A stretch of DNA of 64,000 bases from Thermochromatium tepidum ATCC 43061 (GTDB taxonomy: Bacteria > Pseudomonadota > Gammaproteobacteria > Chromatiales > Chromatiaceae). Below the pieces are notes generated by a model. That model saw only the letters and a list, made by a program, of their open reading frames with translations, ran no database searches and was not told the DNA's origin. The translations under genes and the position numbers were made by a program. Every line of letters starts with the position of its first letter. Position 1 is the stretch's first letter. This document shows positions 59,486 to 64,000 of the stretch, in pieces. The stretch is from contig NZ_CP039268.1 of NCBI RefSeq assembly GCF_009664085.1, positions 2,461,001 to 2,525,000 on the forward strand. Reading direction: 5' to 3'.

Positions 59486-60415
59486 TCAACCGTCGGCCGT
59501 GATCCGCGCGATCAGCTCGCCCAAGACCTGGTCGGCGTGCTCGTTGTCGACCTGACAGGTGCCGGCGGCCTGATGCCCGCCGCCGCCGTATTCCAGCATC
59601 AGCGCGCCGATATTGGTCTTGGAACTGCGGTCTAAGATGGATTTGCCGACGGCAAAGACCGTGTTCTGGCGCTTGAGGCCCCAGAGGACATGGATCGAGA
59701 TGTTGCACTGCGGAAAGAGCGCATAGATCATGAAGCGATTTCCGGCCCAGATGGTCTCCTCGCCGCGCAGGTCCAGCACCACCAGATTGTCGTGGACGGT
59801 GGCGCAGCGTCGAATCTGTTCCTTGCATGGCTCCTCGTGCTCGAAATAGAGCTCGACCCGCTCGCGCACATCCGGCAGGGCCAGGATCTGATCGATGGTG
59901 TGATCCCGACAGTAGTCGATCAGGTCCATCATCAGGTTGTAGTTGGAGATCCGAAACTCGCGGAAGCGTCCAAGCCCGGTGCGCGCATCCATCAAAAAGT
60001 TCAGCAACACCCAGCCCGTGGGGTGCAATACCTCCTCGAGCTCGAACTGGGCCGAGTCGCCCTTGTCCACCGCCTCCATCATCTCGTCCCAGACGAGTGG
60101 AAAGGTGTCGTGTCCGCCGTAATAACGCCAGACCACACGCGCCGCCGAGGGCGCCTCTGGATCGATGATGTGATTGTCGTGCCGGCCGGTGCGCAGGGTC
60201 TCGGACAGATGGTGATCGAAGGCCAGATGCACGCCCTCGACATAGGGGAGATTGGTGGTGATGTCGCGCCCGCTGATCGCGATCTTGCCGTCCTGCATGT
60301 CCTTGGGATGGACGAAGAGGATCTCGTCGATCAGGTCCAGGTGCTTGAGCAGGACGGCGCACACCAGACCATCGAAGTCACTGCGCGTGACAAGACGGAA
60401 CTTTTGCTCAGACAT
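59486..60415 (-). CDS. DHH-family phosphoesterase
   Basis: A 309-residue phosphoesterase of the DHH superfamily. The metal ligands are visible as DFDG in LVTRSDFDGLVCAVLL and as the DHH motif in HLAFDHHLSETL; the substrate loop is MLEYGGGGHQAAGTCQV. The family includes oligoribonucleases, cyclic dinucleotide phosphodiesterases and exopolyphosphatases; the substrate here cannot be read from sequence. The ATG used is preceded by GGAGAG and starts the conserved domain; a longer frame overlaps DUF2835. It lies 37 nt upstream of nadE. Confidence 0.86.
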   Translation of the reverse strand: MSEQKFRLVTRSDFDGLVCAVLLKHLDLIDEILFVHPKDMQDGKIAISGRDITTNLPYVEGVHLAFDHHLSETLRTGRHDNHIIDPEAPSAARVVWRYYGGHDTFPLVWDEMMEAVDKGDSAQFELEEVLHPTGWVLLNFLMDARTGLGRFREFRISNYNLMMDLIDYCRDHTIDQILALPDVRERVELYFEHEEPCKEQIRRCATVHDNLVVLDLRGEETIWAGNRFMIYALFPQCNISIHVLWGLKRQNTVFAVGKSILDRSSKTNIGALMLEYGGGGHQAAGTCQVDNEHADQVLGELIARITADG

Positions 60416-60485
60416 GAATCTCTCCGGCTGGATTGGATGGCAGTCGATCTGATGGGCATGATAGGTCATTCGGGTCGAGTCGGCC

Positions 60486-60704
60486 TCAATGTCGCTCCAA
60501 GGCGACCAGCCGATTGTTCTCATCGATGGCGGCGCGAAACCGGCCCTGGATGCCGGCGTGGGTGACGAATTGGCGTAGGTTGATGGCTGGAATCGACAGC
60601 GTGCGCCCATCCTGGGTACGCACCACCACGCGCGCGGCCGCACCCTGGTAATAACGCAGATACTCGGTGCTGGGGATGTTCAGGCTGAAATGGAAGTAAC
60701 GCAT
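60486..60704 (-). CDS. DUF2835-family protein
   Basis: A 72-residue protein matching the gammaproteobacterial DUF2835 family: RYFHFSLNIPSTEYLRYYQG, then VVVRTQDGRTLSIPAINLRQ and FVTHAGIQGRFRAAIDENNR. Function unknown; possibly a small beta-barrel RNA- or protein-binding module. It lies between the PilZ and DHH genes on the same strand. Confidence 0.85.
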   Translation of the reverse strand: MRYFHFSLNIPSTEYLRYYQGAAARVVVRTQDGRTLSIPAINLRQFVTHAGIQGRFRAAIDENNRLVALERH

Positions 60705-60753
60705 GTTTTTGGGGCGGTGGTGGACGGCAGGGGCGCGCGCAAGTCCGCGCCCA

Positions 60754-61041
60754 CTATTGCGACAGGAACTCGACCGCGATCAACTGCCCATCCGCGTCCT
60801 GGTCTATCCGGGTCACACGCGCGCGCCGACGCAGCGGCTCGATCCTCGGGCTCGGGCTGTTGATCAGGATCTCCAGCTCCTCGTCATCTGCGATCGCCTG
60901 CTCGGAGCGAAAGGCGCATCCGGAGGCACTCAGGTTGATCAGACCGGCAAGCATGGACTCGCCCGTCGCCAGACGGGTGACGGTGATGTCGGTCTTGGTA
61001 TCCAGGCGTCTGAATCCACGACGTTCGTCATTGGTGAGCAT
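60754..61041 (-). CDS. PilZ-domain protein
   Basis: A 95-residue single-domain PilZ protein, the usual receptor of cyclic di-GMP. The arginine-rich N-terminal loop DERRGFRRLD and the second motif LINLSASGCAF (for D/NxSxxG) are both present, so nucleotide binding is plausible. The internal ATG starting MLTNDERRG is preferred to one seven codons upstream because the latter lacks a ribosome site. The target process is not evident; surface polysaccharide or motility are usual. Confidence 0.85.
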   Translation of the reverse strand: MLTNDERRGFRRLDTKTDITVTRLATGESMLAGLINLSASGCAFRSEQAIADDEELEILINSPSPRIEPLRRRARVTRIDQDADGQLIAVEFLSQ

Positions 61042-61130
61042 GTGGTACCCCCGCGTGCGCAATGTCTCAAGACAAGCGTGTGCCGGATCATAGCGCCAAT
61101 GCCGGATTCCAGGAATGCCTGGGACTGTGT

Positions 61131-61322
61131 TCAGGTATCCGACCTGTCGTCGGACTCGAGAGGTGGGTGCTCGGTGTCGATTTCGTCCTCATCGAGCAGC
61201 AGACGCTGCCCGTCGCCTTCCAGGTCGTCGAACTGACCGCTGCGCGCGGCCCAGAACAGCACGGCGACCGCCGCAAGCCCTAGGGTCAGCATGCCGGGGA
61301 TCAGGCCGTAGATGACTTCCAT
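61131..61322 (-). CDS. ccoS: cbb3-type cytochrome oxidase assembly protein CcoS
   Basis: A 63-residue membrane protein: one transmembrane helix (EVIYGLIPGMLTLGLAAVAV) followed by AARSGQFDDLEGDGQRLLLD, the CcoS signature. It is needed for cofactor insertion into cbb3 oxidase in relatives. It follows ccoI by 14 nt, the standard order ccoG-ccoH-ccoI-ccoS. Confidence 0.94.
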   Translation of the reverse strand: MEVIYGLIPGMLTLGLAAVAVLFWAARSGQFDDLEGDGQRLLLDEDEIDTEHPPLESDDRSDT

Positions 61323-61336
61323 CGAGAGGTGGCTCG

Positions 61337-63868
61337 CTAGGATGGGATTGGAGCCGCCGGTGAATCCGAGACCGATCGGATCGGGGGCAAGCGCTCACCG
61401 GACGACTTGAAGAGCGCGCCGAGCCGTGCCGAGTTGCCGATCACCGCCAGACTGCTCAGCGGCATGGAGATGGCCGCGATCAGGGGGGTGACGACGCCGG
61501 CCATGGCCAGAGGCACCATGATCAGATTATAAAGGATCGAAAGGGCGATGTTCTGGCGGATGACGGCCAGGGTACGGCGCGCGAGCTCGATCGCCTCCAG
61601 CACCCGCTCTAACGCGCTCGACATGAGCACGATGTCGGCGCCGGCGATCGAGACATCCGTGCCGCTGCCCATGGCGATGCCGACATCGGCACGCACCAGG
61701 GCCGGGGCGTCGTTGACGCCGTCGCCCACCATCGCGACCGGTTGGCCAGTGCGCTGAAGCTCGGTGATGACACGGGCCTTGTCCTCGGGCAGGACCTCGG
61801 CGATCAATTCGACCGGGCCGAGGCGGCGGGCGATGCGCTCGGCGGCGGCGCGGCGGTCGCCCGTCAGCAGGGTGACGCGAAGCCCCCGATCGAACAGACG
61901 CGCGACCACGGCCTCGGCCCCCGGACGCAGACGATCCTCCACACCCAGCCTTAGGCGCAGACGACCATCGATCGCACCAAGGATTCGTCCGTCCGGCGCG
62001 GCGGTCGACTCGGGCTCCGATGGTAAGGCGATACCCTGACGTGCAAGCCATTCCGCGCGCCCGATGGCGACGGCACGCCCCGCGACCCGCCCGGCGATGC
62101 CCAGGCCCGGCTCGACCTCGACCGCCTCCACCCTCAACCCACCGGGGTCGATCCCGGCTTGCTCGCACAGCCTCAACACCGCCCTGGCCGCCGGATGCTC
62201 CGACAGCCGCTCCAGTGCGCCGATCAACCGCAAATCGGCACGCTGGTCCTCGCTCAGGACCGGCGAATCGGGGTCGAGCCTGCGCCACTCGGCCTCGGCC
62301 CCGGCGATCGCCACCACCACCGGGCGCCCCTCGGTCAGGGTGCCGGTCTTGTCGAAGACCAGATGCCGGATGCTCGACAATCGCTCCAGCACGGCCCCAT
62401 TCTTGATCAGGATGCCGCGCGCCGCGCCCAGGCCCGAGGCGACCGCGACCGCCATGGGCGTGGCCAGACCGAAGGCACAGGGACAGGTGATGATGAGCAC
62501 GGCAGTGGCCGCGGTCAGGGCGCGCTCCAGATCGACCTGGACCCAGAGCACGAAGGTCAGGGCCGCCAACCCCAGGGTCGCGGCGACGAACCAGGGTACG
62601 CTGCGGTCGGCCAGACGTTGGATGGGCGCACGGCTGGCCTGTGCCTCCTCGACCAGCCGGATGATGCGTCCGAGCCTGGTCGCGGCAAGCAGCCCCGTGA
62701 TCCGGACGCAGAGCACCCCTGCCCCATTGATGGTGCCGGCCGAGACCCGATCGCCAAGGGTCTTGGGCACCGGACGCGACTCGCCGGTCAGCATGGACTC
62801 ATCGACGCTGCTCTGTCCATCCAGGATCTCGCCATCGACCGGGATGCGCTCGCCGGGGCGCACCAGCACCCAGTCACCGATGGCGAGTGCGCGGATCGGC
62901 ACCAGCTCCTCACCGCCGTCGTCCTGGAGTCGGGTGGCGACCCTGGGTTGGAGATCGAACAACCGCTGGGTCGCGGCCACCGCGCGCCGGCGCGAACCGG
63001 CCTCCAGATAGCGCCCGACCAGGATCACGAACAGAAAATTGACCACTGTGTCCCAGTAGACCGCGCCGCGCTCGGGGCCACCGAGCGTCACATAGAGCGA
63101 ATAGCCATAGGTGACACTGACCCCGATGGCGATCGGCAGATCCATGCTCAGATGACCCGAGCGCAGACCCGACCAGGCGCCACGGTAGAAGGGCGCGCCC
63201 GAATAGAGGATGGTTGGCGTGGCGAGCAGGAAGCCGAGCCAGTGGAAGAGCGCGCGGAACTCACCCTGATCCGCCCCGCTGTAGAGCGCGATCGAGACCC
63301 ACAGCAGGTTCATCATGGCGAATCCGGCCCAGGCGAGCCGGAACAGCAGGGCGCGATTCTCGCGCGCGAGGGCGCCCTCGGCAGCGTCCGGGTCGAAGGG
63401 TGTAGCGGCATAGCCCAGATCCGCGAGCCGGCGCAGGATGCGCGAGAGCGGCAGCCGGCCATTGTCCCAACGCACCCGCAACCGGCGTCCGGTGAGATTG
63501 ACCCGCGCCTCCGCGACGCCCGGGAGCGACTGGAGTCCGCGCTCGATCAGCCAGACACAGGCCGCACAGTGGATGCCCTCGACCAGCAGGTTGATCTCGC
63601 GGTCCTCGCCAGCAACGTCGGTGAATTCCTCCTGCACCGCGTCCAGATCGAAGAGGCTGAGATCCTTGGGCGGCTCGGGCGGTGGGGCGAGCAAGAGGCC
63701 TTCAGGGGTGCGGCGGTAGAAGCCCTCCAGCCCGGCGGCATGGATGGCCAGACAGACCGACTTGCAGCCGGTGCAGCAGAAGGCGCGCTCGGCGCCGGCG
63801 ACCTCAGCCGTCTCGCGCGCGCCGGCGGCGATCGGCAGACCGCAGTGGAAACAGGACCCCTCATCCAC
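61337..63868 (-). CDS. ccoI: Copper-exporting P-type ATPase of cbb3 oxidase assembly (CcoI/FixI)
   Basis: An 843-residue P1B-type ATPase supplying copper for cbb3 oxidase. N-terminal Cys-rich segment ([22 protein letters not shown]), a heavy-metal-associated domain with [14 protein letters not shown], eight membrane helices with the CPC site in [15 protein letters not shown], the phosphorylation motif [11 protein letters not shown] and [16 protein letters not shown]. The start is taken as GTG, preceded by one unit of a 20-bp tandem duplication that brings GAGGGG into ribosome-site position; an upstream TTG is the alternative. Part of ccoH-ccoI-ccoS. Confidence 0.94.
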   Translation of the reverse strand: MDEGSCFHCGLPIAAGARETAEVAGAERAFCCTGCKSVCLAIHAAGLEGFYRRTPEGLLLAPPPEPPKDLSLFDLDAVQEEFTDVAGEDREINLLVEGIHCAACVWLIERGLQSLPGVAEARVNLTGRRLRVRWDNGRLPLSRILRRLADLGYAATPFDPDAAEGALARENRALLFRLAWAGFAMMNLLWVSIALYSGADQGEFRALFHWLGFLLATPTILYSGAPFYRGAWSGLRSGHLSMDLPIAIGVSVTYGYSLYVTLGGPERGAVYWDTVVNFLFVILVGRYLEAGSRRRAVAATQRLFDLQPRVATRLQDDGGEELVPIRALAIGDWVLVRPGERIPVDGEILDGQSSVDESMLTGESRPVPKTLGDRVSAGTINGAGVLCVRITGLLAATRLGRIIRLVEEAQASRAPIQRLADRSVPWFVAATLGLAALTFVLWVQVDLERALTAATAVLIITCPCAFGLATPMAVAVASGLGAARGILIKNGAVLERLSSIRHLVFDKTGTLTEGRPVVVAIAGAEAEWRRLDPDSPVLSEDQRADLRLIGALERLSEHPAARAVLRLCEQAGIDPGGLRVEAVEVEPGLGIAGRVAGRAVAIGRAEWLARQGIALPSEPESTAAPDGRILGAIDGRLRLRLGVEDRLRPGAEAVVARLFDRGLRVTLLTGDRRAAAERIARRLGPVELIAEVLPEDKARVITELQRTGQPVAMVGDGVNDAPALVRADVGIAMGSGTDVSIAGADIVLMSSALERVLEAIELARRTLAVIRQNIALSILYNLIMVPLAMAGVVTPLIAAISMPLSSLAVIGNSARLGALFKSSGERLPPIRSVSDSPAAPIPS

Positions 63869-63890
63869 CAACAGGACCCCTCATCCACCG
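63851..63890. repeat. Two tandem 20-bp units at the ccoI start
   Basis: ACAGGACCCCTCATCCACC occurs twice in tandem with a 20-bp period, spanning the ccoI start. Because 20 is not a multiple of three, the upstream copy is in another frame and serves only as leader: it duplicates the GTGGATGAGGGG start region. Confidence 0.8.
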
Positions 63891-63891
63891 T

Positions 63892-64000
63892 CTAGGGGGC
63901 CCCGACCCTGAGGCGTTCACTGATGCTGAACTCGTCTGCGCCCAGACGCGCGACGATCAGGGTGTCCCAGACGCCGATCAGCGGAAAGGCGGTCTCGACC
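63892..64000 (-). CDS. ccoH: FixH/CcoH-family protein, C-terminal fragment
   Basis: The last 35 codons of a gene entering from the right edge: ETAFPLIGVWDTLIVARLGA and onward to SERLRVGAP and TAG. Position directly upstream of ccoI (23-nt gap) and the LPLxGxWD-like ending fit FixH/CcoH, a membrane protein needed for cbb3 assembly. Too little is visible for certainty. Confidence 0.6.
   Translation of the reverse strand, partial: VETAFPLIGVWDTLIVARLGADEFSISERLRVGAP

Noticed and set aside
1-64000. tRNA, rRNA and CRISPR loci
   Set aside because: No cloverleaf-like sequences with conserved arm motifs, no rRNA stretches and no regularly spaced direct repeats were found by reading both strands, though a covariance search could not be run.

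Overview
The window looks like chromosome of a phototrophic or chemolithoautotrophic gammaproteobacterium of the purple sulfur bacterium type (Chromatiaceae-like). This is inferred from high GC, a form IA RuBisCO with alpha-carboxysome gene remnants, a cbb3 oxidase assembly cluster, and the mix of Sec- and type I-exported surface proteins. No rRNA, tRNA or CRISPR array was seen, and the species cannot be fixed from the sequence alone.

Region 1 (about 1-13.9 kb) is an accessory, decaying stretch. It holds several toxin-antitoxin units (HigBA-like, a YafQ fragment, VapBC and FitAB-like), broken transposases (an integrase-type element, an IS256 fragment, RAYT-type genes) and inverted-repeat mini-elements. 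It also holds two copies of a 254-260 bp miniature element carrying the 3' end of an IS605-type tnpB gene. Embedded in it are a LysR-regulated oxidoreductase cluster, a glycosyltransferase, a methyltransferase and small DUF proteins.

Region 2 (about 13.9-49.9 kb) is a cell-surface island. It encodes a 1339-residue cysteine-free S-layer/RTX-type protein, and a type I secretion ABC transporter and membrane-fusion protein in the same operon as polysaccharide genes (GT2, Wzm-type permease, a 1520-residue sulfotransferase/GT2/GT2/GT4 fusion, acyltransferase, asparagine synthase-like protein). It also has a Wzt ATPase on the other strand, two sulfotransferases, a SapC-family protein, a complete rmlBACD set for dTDP-L-rhamnose, and pgi. 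Three Sec-exported proteins (RCC1 propeller, CAP domain, subtilisin-like protease) end in a near-identical module of about 150 residues. That module is homologous to the N-terminus of the S-layer protein. The likely theme is a glycan-anchored surface layer with accessory proteins docked through one shared DUF4214-like module; the anchoring role is inference.

Region 3 (about 49.9-57.3 kb) is a carboxysome-type operon in decay, read on the minus strand: intact cbbL and cbbS, then csoS2 broken by a frameshift and an in-frame amber codon, then csoSCA with two frameshifts and a lost C-terminus next to an IS1380-type transposase pseudogene. That pseudogene is strikingly depleted in adenine on the plus strand.

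Region 4 (about 57.6-64 kb) is conserved housekeeping: nadE (its 3' end overwritten by a third copy of the tnpB-derived element), a DHH phosphoesterase, DUF2835 and PilZ proteins, and the ccoH-ccoI-ccoS part of a cbb3 oxidase assembly cluster running off the right edge.
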